Below are positions 31,252-40,632 of a stretch of 64,000 nt of DNA, piece by piece (position 1 is the stretch's first letter; each line of letters opens with the position of its first letter). This DNA is from Micromonospora haikouensis (lineage in GTDB: Bacteria > Actinomycetota > Actinomycetes > Mycobacteriales > Micromonosporaceae), in the NCBI RefSeq assembly GCF_900091595.1, contig NZ_FMCW01000013.1, forward strand, positions 62,001 to 126,000. Direction: 5' to 3'. The notes beneath the pieces are model-generated. The model saw nothing but the letters and a program-made list of their open reading frames with translations, ran no database searches and had not been told where the DNA came from. The position numbers and the translations under genes are program-made.

Positions 31252-31419
31252 TGCGTCCCTCCACGGTGCCGGTCGCGCCGGTGTCGACCCGTGCTCCCTT
31301 CTGCCCCGCGCCGGCCGGGTCAATCCCGGCGGCCGGGGTGTCGGCCGACCGGTGGAGGACCCGGGACCGGCCGAGCGGCGGAGGCGCACGTGGTTACCGG
31401 CCGGTTAACCTCGGTCCTC

Positions 31420-31794
31420 ATGCGTGTGCCGTCGAACCGGGCCCCGGGCCGCTCCGCCGTGGACTCCGCCAGCTCAGCCCTCGCCGTGCTGACGGTCTCG
31501 ATCGGCACCGCCGGGCTCGCCGCCGCCGCCACGTGCCCAGGGCTGCTGGCCGAGGTCGACCAGCACGCCGCCGCCGTCCGGGACGCCCTGGGCGGCGACC
31601 GCCGGCCGCTGACCCCCGCCGCGCTCGCCGGCTACGCCGAGGGCGTCCGCGACGCGGCGCGCGAGCACGGCTGGCAGCCGCCCACCCGCTCGACGGACTT
31701 CGCCGAAGCCGACTGGCTGCTCACCCGCCTGCTCGCGGTCTGCGCCCTGGCCCGTTCCCTGGGCACCCGACCGGCCCCGCTGCCGACGCTCTGA
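31420..31794 (+). CDS. Hypothetical protein, possibly DUF6401-like
   Basis: A 124-residue protein from ATG 31420. The sequence SALAVLTVSIGTAGLAAAAT and the CPGLLAEVDQHAAAVRDALGG region resemble a small actinobacterial family I associate with DUF6401, but this is from memory and unproven. It has no signal peptide or membrane segment. It may be a helical binding protein. No function is assigned. It is followed by a hairpin terminator. Confidence 0.6.
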   Translation: MRVPSNRAPGRSAVDSASSALAVLTVSIGTAGLAAAATCPGLLAEVDQHAAAVRDALGGDRRPLTPAALAGYAEGVRDAAREHGWQPPTRSTDFAEADWLLTRLLAVCALARSLGTRPAPLPTL

Positions 31795-31820
31795 CCACAC
31801 CCGGGACGCGGGCCGCAGCC

Positions 31821-31857
31821 GAGAACGGAGGGGACCCGTGCGGGCCCCCTCCGTCTC
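31821..31857. terminator. Hairpin terminator
   Basis: GAGA-CGGAGGGG pairs with CCCCTCCG-TCTC around an inner CCCG/CGGG stem with single mismatches. It lies between the convergent genes ending at 31794 and 31871. Confidence 0.6.
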
Positions 31858-31870
31858 GTGCCACCCCCGG

Positions 31871-32746
31871 TCAGCTACCCGGGCGGCCGAACTGCTGGGT
31901 CTCGTCGCCCGGCATGTTGCCGGAGCGGTACGTCCCCTGCCCCCCGCGGGCGCCGGTCATCGACCCCTCGGGCATGGCCCGGGCGCGCTCGGCGCCCCGG
32001 TCGGCCATCCGCCGCTCGACGTCGCCCCGGCCGGTGGCCTGCGCCTGGCGGTGCTCCCGCAGCGCCCGGGACTCCTCGGCGGCCCGGTCGAGCCACCCCT
32101 CCCAGCGGTTCTGCATCGGCCGCACCAGGCCGCCGCCGACGCCGACGATCAGGATGCCGGCCACCGTGGCGAGCACCGCGATCAGCACCGGCGTGGTGAC
32201 CGTCGTGGCGATGCCCACCTGGTTGAGCGCGGCGATGACACCGAGCGCCAGGATGAAGATCGCCGTCAGGTCCGCCAGCACCCGGCCGTAGGACAGGCCG
32301 CCCAGGAAGCCGGTGACCAGGTCCCGCACCGCGTTGGCGATCGCGGCGGCCACCACCACGATGACGATCGCGATGAACGCCCGGGGCAACCACGAGACCA
32401 CGCCCCGGATCAGGTCGCTGATCGCGTTCGGCCCCCACACCCCGAAGGCGAACTGCAGGGTGAACAGCAGCACGGCGTAGTACGCCAGTTTCGCCAGGAT
32501 GTCGCTGGCGTCGTACTTGGTGCGTTCCAGCGCACGCCGGATCCCACCCCGTTCGACCGCACGGTCGAACCCCACCCGTTCCAGTGCCGCGTCCACGATC
32601 TTGAGGACCGCTTTGGCGATGAGCCACCCCACCACGAGGATCACGATGAACGCGATCGCCCTCGGGACGAAGAGCAGCACCGACCTCCACATATCGGTCA
32701 GGGCCGTACCGATGTCTACCTGCCCGACCGCGAGGGTTTTCTGCAT
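31871..32746 (-). CDS. Mechanosensitive channel-like TM-helix protein (CmpX type, PF05552)
   Basis: A 291-residue membrane protein with about five hydrophobic segments. It contains repeated conserved-TM-helix units (PF05552): LFVPRAIAFIVILVVGWLIA near residue 25, SWLPRAFIAIVIVVVAAAI near 118, and ILALGVIAALNQVGI near 165. It lacks the classic MscS beta domain. The 75-residue tail is hydrophilic and ends in MPGDETQQF. AGGAGGGACACC precedes ATG 32746. A perfect GGGTAT (32782-32787) with a poor -35 lies upstream. The function is probably osmotic or envelope sensing. Confidence 0.85.
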   Translation of the reverse strand: MQKTLAVGQVDIGTALTDMWRSVLLFVPRAIAFIVILVVGWLIAKAVLKIVDAALERVGFDRAVERGGIRRALERTKYDASDILAKLAYYAVLLFTLQFAFGVWGPNAISDLIRGVVSWLPRAFIAIVIVVVAAAIANAVRDLVTGFLGGLSYGRVLADLTAIFILALGVIAALNQVGIATTVTTPVLIAVLATVAGILIVGVGGGLVRPMQNRWEGWLDRAAEESRALREHRQAQATGRGDVERRMADRGAERARAMPEGSMTGARGGQGTYRSGNMPGDETQQFGRPGS

Positions 32747-32957
32747 GGTGTCCCTCCTGTCGCATGGACTTCGGCGCGCGCATACCCGCCTCGGTGCGCC
32801 GCACGCCGCGCGACGCGTACCGAATTTCCCGACATCGCCGCCCAGAGCGGCCCTGACCTGCGCTGACGGGCACCGGCCTCCGGCCCCGGGCGGCCGCTCG
32901 ACGCGGGTCGGCCCCGCGATCGGGCCGTGGGCGGGGCGCTCCGGCTAGGCTGCGGAC

Positions 32958-35102
32958 ATGCCAGGCACGGTCGGGCGAGTCCCCACGCCAGCAACGCCCG
33001 CCGCGGAGGCGTCCGCGTCCGACGCCGCGGGCGTCGTCACCGGCCGCTCCCGGGCCGCGACGACGGCCGGCCCGCCCCAGCACTGGGACCCGTTGGTACG
33101 CGGCGCGGCCGAGCTGATCCTCGCCTCGCCGGTGCCGATGGCGCTGGCCCTCGGCGAGGACCTCCTGCTGTTCTACAACGACGCGTACGCGACGCTCATC
33201 GGCGACCGCCACCCCGGCGCGGCGGGCCAGCCGGCCGGCGAGGTCTTCGCCGACGTGTGGGGCGAGCCGGGTGTCGGCGACGCGTTCGAGCGCGCCTACC
33301 GGCAGGGCGAGTCGTCGCTGGAGCGGGAGGCGGTGCTCCCGTACGACCGGCAGCACCCCGACGCCCGGGGGCAGGCGGTGTTCACCCGGGGCCACTCCCC
33401 GGTGCGCGACAGCGCGGGGCGGATCGTCGGGGTGTTGACCGTGACCGCCGAGACCAGCCAGGTCACCGAGCAGTTGCAGAGCCTCAGCGACGTGGCCGCC
33501 GCGCTGGCCGGCACGCTCACCCTGGACGACGTGGCCCGGGTTTCCCTGCGTTACCTGCTCACCGCGTTCGACACCGACCGGGTCACCTTCGGCGTCGACG
33601 ACGGGGCGGGGTGGCGCACGGTGCGGCGGGTCCGCGGCGAACTGCTGGACGAGGCCGACGAGCGGCTGCCCCCGCTGTGGCGGCGCTCGCCCGCCGACTC
33701 CACCGGGCCGCTGATCGTCGCCGCGCGCAGCGGGGTCGCCCAGTTCGTCTCCGACGGGCAGCCGCTGCGGGACATCGCGGTGGACCGGCACGACCAGAAG
33801 GTGCGGGCGCTGGCCGCCCAGCCGTTGCGCACGTCGGCGCTGCGCGGCGGGCTCACCGTCGGATACCACGCGGCGCGCGCCTGGTCGGCCGCCGAGCGGG
33901 CCCTGCTGGCCGCCTCGGCCGAGCTGATCGGCCAGGCCGCCGAGCGCGCCCGCCGGTTCGAGACCCAGCACGGCACCGCCCAGCTGCTGCAACGCAGCAT
34001 GCTGCCGGAGCACCTGCCGGACCTGCCCCGGCTGCGGATCGCCGCCCGCTACGACGCCGGTGTCGACGGCAACGCCGCCGGTGGCGACTTCTACGACGCG
34101 TTCCTGCTGCCCAGCGGCGAGCTGGGCGTCGTCCTCGGCGACGTGGCGGGGCACGACGTGCAGGCGGCGGCCCGGATGGGCCAGGTCCGCGCGGCGCTGC
34201 GCGCGCTGGCCCTGACCGACCCCCGGCCCGACGCCGTGCTCGCCGGGCTGGACCGCCTCGTGGGCAGCCTCGGCGCCGAGACGGGCAGCCAGGAGCTGTT
34301 CGTGACGGTGGTGTTCGGGGTGGTCGACGCGCAGCGGGAGCGGCTCACGCTGGCCAGCGCCGGGCACCCCGCGCCGCTGGTGCGCCGGGGCGGGCCCGGC
34401 GGGGAGCCCGTGGCGGAATACCTGGACGTGCCGCCCGGCGCCCCGCTCGGGCTGGGCTGCGCCCCGTGCACCACCACCGTCCGCTTCGCCCCCGGCGACA
34501 CCCTGCTGTTGTTCAGCGACGGCGTGGTCGAGCGGCGGCGGCAGAGCCTCGTCGCGGGGCTGGACAGCCTGGCCGCCGCTGTGGCGGGGGCGGCCAGCGG
34601 CGATCCCCGGGCGCTGTGCGCGGTGGCGACGGCGGCCGTCGCCGGGGCCACGGAGGACGACGTGGCGGTGCTGGCCGTGGAGCACGCGCTGATCCCCAGC
34701 CGTTCGGCGAGCATGGAGGTGCCGGCGGAGCCGACCGCGCCGAGCCGGGTGCGGCACTGGATGACCGCCCAGCTCACCGACTGGCAGGTGCCCGAGGCGG
34801 TGGTCGGCGCCGCGGTGCTGTGCACCAGCGAGCTGACGACCAACGCGCTGCTGCACGCCGGCACCGCCGCCCGCGTCGAGATCGACCTCAGCCCGGAGCG
34901 GCTGTTGGTGTCGGTGGCCGACTCGGGCACCCGGGGCACCGTGACCCGGGCCCGCACCGACACGTTGAGCAGCCGGGGCCGGGGTCTCGGCCTGATCGAG
35001 CAGCTCAGCGACGCCTGGGGCACCGACCCGACGGTCCGTGGCTCGACGGTCTGGTTCGAGATCCTCATCCCGGCCGGGCACCGCGAAACCCCGTCCGGGT
35101 AG
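32958..35102 (+). CDS. PAS-GAF-SpoIIE phosphatase with C-terminal HATPase (anti-sigma kinase-like) domain
   Basis: A 714-residue signalling protein. Order of parts: a PAS-like sensor (about 45-165; LLLFYNDAYATLIGDRHPGA), a GAF domain (about 175-335), a PP2C/SpoIIE phosphatase (about 345-570; GNAAGGDFYDAF, VLGDVAGHDVQAA, LFSDGVVERR) and an RsbW-like HATPase (about 590-710; ELTTNALLHAG, VADSGTRGT, SRGRGLGLIEQL). Such proteins dephosphorylate and rephosphorylate anti-sigma antagonists, so they govern a SigB/SigF-type sigma factor. The sigma gene at 50506 is a candidate target, but no antagonist gene lies adjacent. The PAS and GAF ligands are unknown. Confidence 0.9.
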   Translation: MPGTVGRVPTPATPAAEASASDAAGVVTGRSRAATTAGPPQHWDPLVRGAAELILASPVPMALALGEDLLLFYNDAYATLIGDRHPGAAGQPAGEVFADVWGEPGVGDAFERAYRQGESSLEREAVLPYDRQHPDARGQAVFTRGHSPVRDSAGRIVGVLTVTAETSQVTEQLQSLSDVAAALAGTLTLDDVARVSLRYLLTAFDTDRVTFGVDDGAGWRTVRRVRGELLDEADERLPPLWRRSPADSTGPLIVAARSGVAQFVSDGQPLRDIAVDRHDQKVRALAAQPLRTSALRGGLTVGYHAARAWSAAERALLAASAELIGQAAERARRFETQHGTAQLLQRSMLPEHLPDLPRLRIAARYDAGVDGNAAGGDFYDAFLLPSGELGVVLGDVAGHDVQAAARMGQVRAALRALALTDPRPDAVLAGLDRLVGSLGAETGSQELFVTVVFGVVDAQRERLTLASAGHPAPLVRRGGPGGEPVAEYLDVPPGAPLGLGCAPCTTTVRFAPGDTLLLFSDGVVERRRQSLVAGLDSLAAAVAGAASGDPRALCAVATAAVAGATEDDVAVLAVEHALIPSRSASMEVPAEPTAPSRVRHWMTAQLTDWQVPEAVVGAAVLCTSELTTNALLHAGTAARVEIDLSPERLLVSVADSGTRGTVTRARTDTLSSRGRGLGLIEQLSDAWGTDPTVRGSTVWFEILIPAGHRETPSG

Positions 35103-35241
35103 GGCCGCGGGGGGCGCGCCACCGCTGCCGTGGCGCGGCGCGGCGCATCGATTGCGGCGGGCACGCTTACGGCGGCCGTCCACGGGGCAAGGTCCGTCAC
35201 CACTCGCCCGCATCTCGCGGGCGGGGCGGAAGGGTGGTGCC

Positions 35242-36522
35242 GTGGAGCCGGTAGACGTCGCGTTCGCGGTGGTGGGGCTGGGTGCCCTGCTCGCCGGGAT
35301 CCTCCCCCGGGTGCTGGAGCGCCGGCCCCTGTCGATGCCGATCGCGTTCCTCGGCCTGGGCATGCTGATCTTCATCCTGCCGACCGGGCTGCCCGACCCG
35401 GATCCGCTGGAGCACTCCGAGATCGCCACCCACCTCACCGAGATCGGCGTGATCGTGGCCCTGATGGGCGCCGGGCTGAAGATCGACCGCCCGCTGAGCT
35501 GGGCCAGATGGTCGTCCACCTGGCGGCTGCTGGCGATCGCGATGCCGCTGTGCATCGCGGCGGTGGCGCTGCTGGGCTGGTGGTGGGCGGGGCTGGTGCC
35601 GGCCGCCGCGCTGCTGCTCGGCGCGGCGCTCGCCCCGACCGACCCGGTGCTCGCCTCCGACGTGCAGGTCGGCGAGCCGACCGACGTGGAGGACTCCGAG
35701 GACGAGGTGCGGTTCGCGCTGACCAGCGAGGCCGGCCTCAACGACGGCCTGGCCTTCCCCTTCGTGTACGCGGCCATCGCCATCGCCACCGCCGGGCTCG
35801 CCCCGCGCGAGTGGTTCGTCGACTGGTTCACCGTCGACGTGCTCTACAAGCTGGCCGTCGGCGTCGGCGGGGGCCTGACGGTCGGCTGGCTGCTCGGCAA
35901 GCTGTTCTTCCGGGCCCCGAGTCAGTTGCGGCTGGCCCGCCACGCCGAGGGGTTCCTGGCGCTGGCCGCGACGTTCCTGGCGTACGGGCTGGTGGAGGTC
36001 GTGGGCGGCTACGGCTTCCTGGCCGTGTTCGTGGCGGCGCGGGCGATCCGGGCGGCCGAGCGCACCCACGAGTTCCACTCGGTGCTGCACGACTTCGCCG
36101 AGCAGGTCGAGCGGCTGCTGACGGTCCTGTTGCTGCTGTTGTTCGGCGGCGCGGTGGTCGGCGGGCTGCTCGCCCCGCTGACCTGGCCGGCGGCGTTGGT
36201 CGGGCTGGCGCTGGTCTTCGTGGTCCGGCCGCTGGTCGCCTGGTTGTCGCTGCGCGGCGCGCCGGGCCGGCCGGCGGAGCACTGGGTGATCTCCCTGTTC
36301 GGCATCCGGGGCGTGGGCTCGTTCTACTACCTGGCGTACGCGACGACGAAGGCCGACTTCCCGCAGGCGGAGCTGCTGTGGGCGACGGTCGGCCTGGTGG
36401 TGATCGTGTCGGTGGTGGTGCACGGGGTGGCCGCCACCCCGGTCATGCAGCTCCTCGACCACGAAGGCGAACGCACCGGCTCCCCCACCTCCCGCGATCT
36501 TGCACTTACGGCCCGGGAATAA
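35242..36522 (+). CDS. Cation:proton antiporter (CPA1/NhaP-like)
   Basis: A 426-residue membrane antiporter with about 12 hydrophobic segments. The conserved ion-binding Asp motif LAPTDPVLASDVQVG is near residue 130, followed by FALTSEAGLNDGLAFPF near 160. The C-terminal RGVGSFYYLAYA is near 360. It exchanges Na+ or K+ for H+ in pH or salt homeostasis. GTG 35242 has GGAAGGG upstream. The last ten codons (SRDLALTARE) and stop codon lie inside repeat C, so the C-terminus has apparently been replaced or extended by a repeat insertion. Confidence 0.88.
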   Translation: MEPVDVAFAVVGLGALLAGILPRVLERRPLSMPIAFLGLGMLIFILPTGLPDPDPLEHSEIATHLTEIGVIVALMGAGLKIDRPLSWARWSSTWRLLAIAMPLCIAAVALLGWWWAGLVPAAALLLGAALAPTDPVLASDVQVGEPTDVEDSEDEVRFALTSEAGLNDGLAFPFVYAAIAIATAGLAPREWFVDWFTVDVLYKLAVGVGGGLTVGWLLGKLFFRAPSQLRLARHAEGFLALAATFLAYGLVEVVGGYGFLAVFVAARAIRAAERTHEFHSVLHDFAEQVERLLTVLLLLLFGGAVVGGLLAPLTWPAALVGLALVFVVRPLVAWLSLRGAPGRPAEHWVISLFGIRGVGSFYYLAYATTKADFPQAELLWATVGLVVIVSVVVHGVAATPVMQLLDHEGERTGSPTSRDLALTARE

Positions 36523-36564
36523 CGGGCATAAGCCCCGCTCCAGGGGCCGCAACTGCAAGATCGC
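36494..36564. repeat. Repeat C: 21-bp inverted repeat across a gene end
   Basis: GCGATCTTGCACTTACGGCCC (36494-36514, given here as GCGATCTTGCA-CTTACGGCCC) pairs with its near reverse complement (36544-36564; 19 of 21 positions). The 29-nt loop contains the stop codon TAA of the antiporter gene. The unit lies between convergent genes and could also terminate transcription. Confidence 0.75.
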
Positions 36565-36617
36565 CGGGGGTGGGTGGGGGTCCGGGGGCAGGGGGCAGGG
36601 GGCAGGGGGCAGGGGCA
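36565..36617. repeat. G-rich tandem repeat
   Basis: After GGGGGTGGGTGGGGG comes GGGGGCA repeated four times and GGGGCA (36584-36617). Runs of four or more G at short spacing can form a G-quadruplex on this strand. It abuts the stop of the FAD oxidoreductase gene. Confidence 0.75.
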
Positions 36618-36620
36618 GGG

Positions 36621-37583
36621 TCAGGGGGTCAGGCGGGCGGTCAAGGCCCGGCCGAGGTCGTGGCCGGAGCGCCAGGCGCTCTGGATGCGGGGCTCGCCGA
36701 AGGCGTCCCCGGCCAGGCCGATGCCGTCGGCGTCGAGGTGGTACGTGCCGTCGCCGGCCCGGTCGACGGGCTTCGCGTACGTCCAGCGGTGCACGTGCAC
36801 GTGCTCGGCGCGGTCGGGCAGGCCGAGCAGGTCGCGGACGGCCTCCTCGATGGCCCGTGCGGCCCCGGTGGGCTGGGCGAGGTGCCCGGCGGCGAACTCG
36901 GGCGTGGTGTGCGCGACCAGCACCGGGGCGCGGTCGCCGCGCCGGTCGCCGTCGTCGCAGACGAGGTTGAGCAGCGGGTGGTCGTTGACGAACGCGCCCC
37001 GGAAGTCGGGCCAGGACCGGGCCGGGAAGCGCAGCACCCCGCTGAGCGTCGGCGACCACCGCTGCGCCTGCACGGCGGCGGTGGCCGCCTCCAGCGCCGG
37101 GTCGAGCAGCAGGGCCGCCTGGGGGCCGGGCACGGCCAGCGCCACGGCGGCGCAGGGCTCGCCGTCGACGGTCGGCCCCGGCTCGACGCCGAGCACCAGC
37201 CGTTCGACGACGACGGGCAGGTCGGCGGCCAGGTGCTCGACCAGGGAACGCAGCCCGCGCGGGGCGGCCCAGCGCATCGGCCCGGGGACCTCCCGCCGGC
37301 CGGCGGCGGAGTAGGCGACGAAGGTGTCGGTCCATTCCCGGGCCAGCCCGGCGGCCGCCCAGCCGCGGACCACCTCGGCGAAGCCGGGATCGCTCACGGT
37401 GAAGTACGCCGCGCCGAGGTCCGCCGGTCGCCCGTCGAACCGCTTGCTGGCCATCCGGCCGCCCGGCACCCGGCCGCGCTCGCGGACCTGGACGGGGATC
37501 CCCGCCCGGTGCAGCTCGGCGGCGCAGGCCACCCCGGCGATGCCCGCCCCGACCACCACGACGCGCGCCCGGTCCACTCCCAT
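36621..37583 (-). CDS. FAD-dependent amine oxidase/renalase-like protein
   Basis: A 320-residue flavoprotein. The N-terminal Rossmann motif RVVVVGAGIAGVACAAELHR (about 7-26) is followed by the second FAD loop VPGGRMASKRFD. The C-terminal FAD contact GIGLAGDAFGEPRIQSAWRSG is near 295. The size and pattern fit renalase-like NAD(P)H oxidoreductases that act on off-pathway cofactor isomers, though the substrate here is unproven. It is divergent from the XRE-cupin gene with about 50 bp between starts, so that regulator probably controls it. Confidence 0.85.
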   Translation of the reverse strand: MGVDRARVVVVGAGIAGVACAAELHRAGIPVQVRERGRVPGGRMASKRFDGRPADLGAAYFTVSDPGFAEVVRGWAAAGLAREWTDTFVAYSAAGRREVPGPMRWAAPRGLRSLVEHLAADLPVVVERLVLGVEPGPTVDGEPCAAVALAVPGPQAALLLDPALEAATAAVQAQRWSPTLSGVLRFPARSWPDFRGAFVNDHPLLNLVCDDGDRRGDRAPVLVAHTTPEFAAGHLAQPTGAARAIEEAVRDLLGLPDRAEHVHVHRWTYAKPVDRAGDGTYHLDADGIGLAGDAFGEPRIQSAWRSGHDLGRALTARLTP

Positions 37584-37633
37584 CCGTTGATCGTAGGGGG
37601 TGGGGCGGCTCGACGGTCTGGCAAGCTCGTGGG

Positions 37634-38215
37634 GTGACCGACGACCTGGATCGGGCGCTCGCCGGGGTCGGGCCCCGGCTGCGGGCGCTGCGCCGGCAGC
37701 GCGAGACGACGCTGGCCGAGCTGTCGGCGGCGACCGGCATCTCGGTGAGCACCCTGTCCCGGCTGGAGTCCGGTGCCCGCCGGCCGACCCTGGAGCAGTT
37801 GCTTCCTCTGGCGCGGGCGCACGGGGTGACGCTCGACGACCTGGTGGGCGCCCCGCCGACCGGGGACCCGCGCATCCACCTGCGCCCCGTCACCCGGCAC
37901 GGCATGATCATGTTGCCGCTGACCCGCCGGGCGGGCGGCATCCAGGCGTACAAGCTGGTGATCCCGGCGGGCGGCGGGCGCCGGGAGCCGGATCCGCAGA
38001 CCCACGAGGGCTACGAGTGGCTGTACGTGCTCAACGGCCGGCTGCGGATGGTGCTGGGCGAGCGGGACCTGGTCCTCTCCCCCGGCGAGGCGGCCGAGTT
38101 CGACACCCGCGTCCCGCACTGGTTCGGGGCCGCCGACGCCGGGCCGGTGGAGTTCCTCAGCCTGTTCGGCAGCCAGGGCGAGCGGGCCCACCTGCGCGCC
38201 CGCCCGAAGGCGTGA
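37634..38215 (+). CDS. XRE-family regulator with cupin domain
   Basis: A 193-residue regulator. The N-terminal helix-turn-helix (RLRALRRQRETTLAELSAAT, then GISVSTLSRLESGARRPTLE; about 15-60) is followed by a cupin effector domain (about 95-180; EGYEWLYVLNGRLRMVLGER and DTRVPHWFGA). Such proteins commonly repress the adjacent oxidoreductase and release it when a small ligand binds the cupin. The GTG start is at 37634. The gene ends about 70 bp before the cellulase promoter region. Confidence 0.87.
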   Translation: MTDDLDRALAGVGPRLRALRRQRETTLAELSAATGISVSTLSRLESGARRPTLEQLLPLARAHGVTLDDLVGAPPTGDPRIHLRPVTRHGMIMLPLTRRAGGIQAYKLVIPAGGGRREPDPQTHEGYEWLYVLNGRLRMVLGERDLVLSPGEAAEFDTRVPHWFGAADAGPVEFLSLFGSQGERAHLRARPKA

Positions 38216-39721
<1,506 letters not shown>

Positions 39722-39726
39722 GCAAC

Positions 39727-39777
39727 AAGGAAGGGCCCCCTGTTAACGCCTCCGGTATAGCAGGGTCCCCTTCTCAC
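39727..39777 (+). repeat. Dispersed repeat A, copy 3
   Basis: Same layout as copy 1: AAGGAAGGGCCCCCTGTTAACGCCTCCGGTATAG, then CAGGGTCCCCTTCTCAC; shown in parts as AAGGAAGGGCCCCC, TGTTAACGCCTCCGGTA and TAGCAGGGTCCCC. It begins 5 bp after the cellulase stop codon and precedes a hairpin. Confidence 0.85.
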
Positions 39778-39782
39778 CACCA

Positions 39783-39827
39783 CCGGGCCCCGGCCGCCGC
39801 GCGAGAAGCGCGGGGGCCGGGGCCCGG
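39783..39827. terminator. Bidirectional hairpin terminator
   Basis: CCGGGCCCCGGCC (39783-39795) pairs with GGCCGGGGCCCGG (39815-39827); inside is a further CCGCGC/GCGCGG stem. It separates the convergent GH6 and SDR genes. Confidence 0.7.
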
Positions 39828-39852
39828 ACCCGTCGGGCGGGGGCCACGCCGC

Positions 39853-40632
39853 TCAGGCGCCCTGGCCCTGGTTCTGCATGAGCCCGCCGTCCATGAAGTA
39901 CGTCGACCCGGTCACGTAGTCGGCGTCGTCGCTGGCCAGGAAGACGGCCAGCCGGCCGATCTCCTCGGGCTCGGCGGCCCGCTTCCACGGGATCGACTGC
40001 ACCTGCTCCTCCAGGTAGGCCGGGTCGTCGATGGCCTTCTGGTTGAACGGGGTGAGCACCATCCCGGGCCCGATGTTGTTGACGTTGAGGTGCATCGGGG
40101 CGACCTCCAGCGCGAGGCTCTTGGCGAACTCCAGCAGCGCCCCCTTGCTGGTGTCGTAGTCCGAGCCGCCGGCGCGGGCCACCTCCTGGTGGATCGACGT
40201 GATGTTGATGATCTTCCCGTGTCCGCCCTGGTCGCGGCGGTGCTGGACGAACCGCCGGGAGCAGAAGAAAGCCCCGTACACGTTGGTCCGGATCGCCCGG
40301 TCCCACGTCTCGGTGTCCAGGTCCGCCACCGGGATGCCGGAGGCATCGACCCCGGCGTCGTTGATCAGCACGTCGAGGCTGCCGAACTCGGCGATGGCCG
40401 CGTCGAACATCGCCTCGACGTCCTGCTCGTCGGTGATGTCGCAGCGCATCACCACCGCCCGCTGGCCAGCCCGCTCCACCCGGTCCCGGGTGTGCTCGGC
40501 CCCCTGCCGGTCGTGCAGGTAGTGCACCACCACGTCGGCGCCCTCGCGGGCGAACTCGATGGCACTGGCCTGCCCGATCCCCGAGTCCGAGCCGGTGATC
40601 AGGGCCGTCCTCCCGTCGAGCCGTCCGGTCAT
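39853..40632 (-). CDS. Short-chain dehydrogenase/reductase, glucose 1-dehydrogenase-like
   Basis: A 259-residue classical SDR. The cofactor motif ALITGSDSGIGQASA spans about residues 9-23, the NDAG motif is NDAGVDASG near 92, the catalytic Ser is in NITSIHQEV and the Tyr/Lys pair in SDYDTSKGALLE (about 158). Length and signatures resemble glucose 1-dehydrogenase and related sugar or polyol dehydrogenases. Its ATG shares a base with the stop of the GH15 gene upstream (TGATG), so both are on one transcript and could act in the same sugar pathway. Confidence 0.88.
   Translation of the reverse strand: MTGRLDGRTALITGSDSGIGQASAIEFAREGADVVVHYLHDRQGAEHTRDRVERAGQRAVVMRCDITDEQDVEAMFDAAIAEFGSLDVLINDAGVDASGIPVADLDTETWDRAIRTNVYGAFFCSRRFVQHRRDQGGHGKIINITSIHQEVARAGGSDYDTSKGALLEFAKSLALEVAPMHLNVNNIGPGMVLTPFNQKAIDDPAYLEEQVQSIPWKRAAEPEEIGRLAVFLASDDADYVTGSTYFMDGGLMQNQGQGA

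Noticed and set aside
30449..31264. A longer minus-strand protein spanning the gap and the 147-residue gene
   Set aside because: The extra sequence is Arg/Pro-rich and without a ribosome site; the shorter frame has GGAGGG before its ATG.
31875..35831. A long minus-strand open frame opposite the SpoIIE phosphatase
   Set aside because: The plus-strand frame gives a clear PAS-GAF-PP2C-HATPase protein. The opposite frame has low-complexity Arg, Gly and Ala and no domain.
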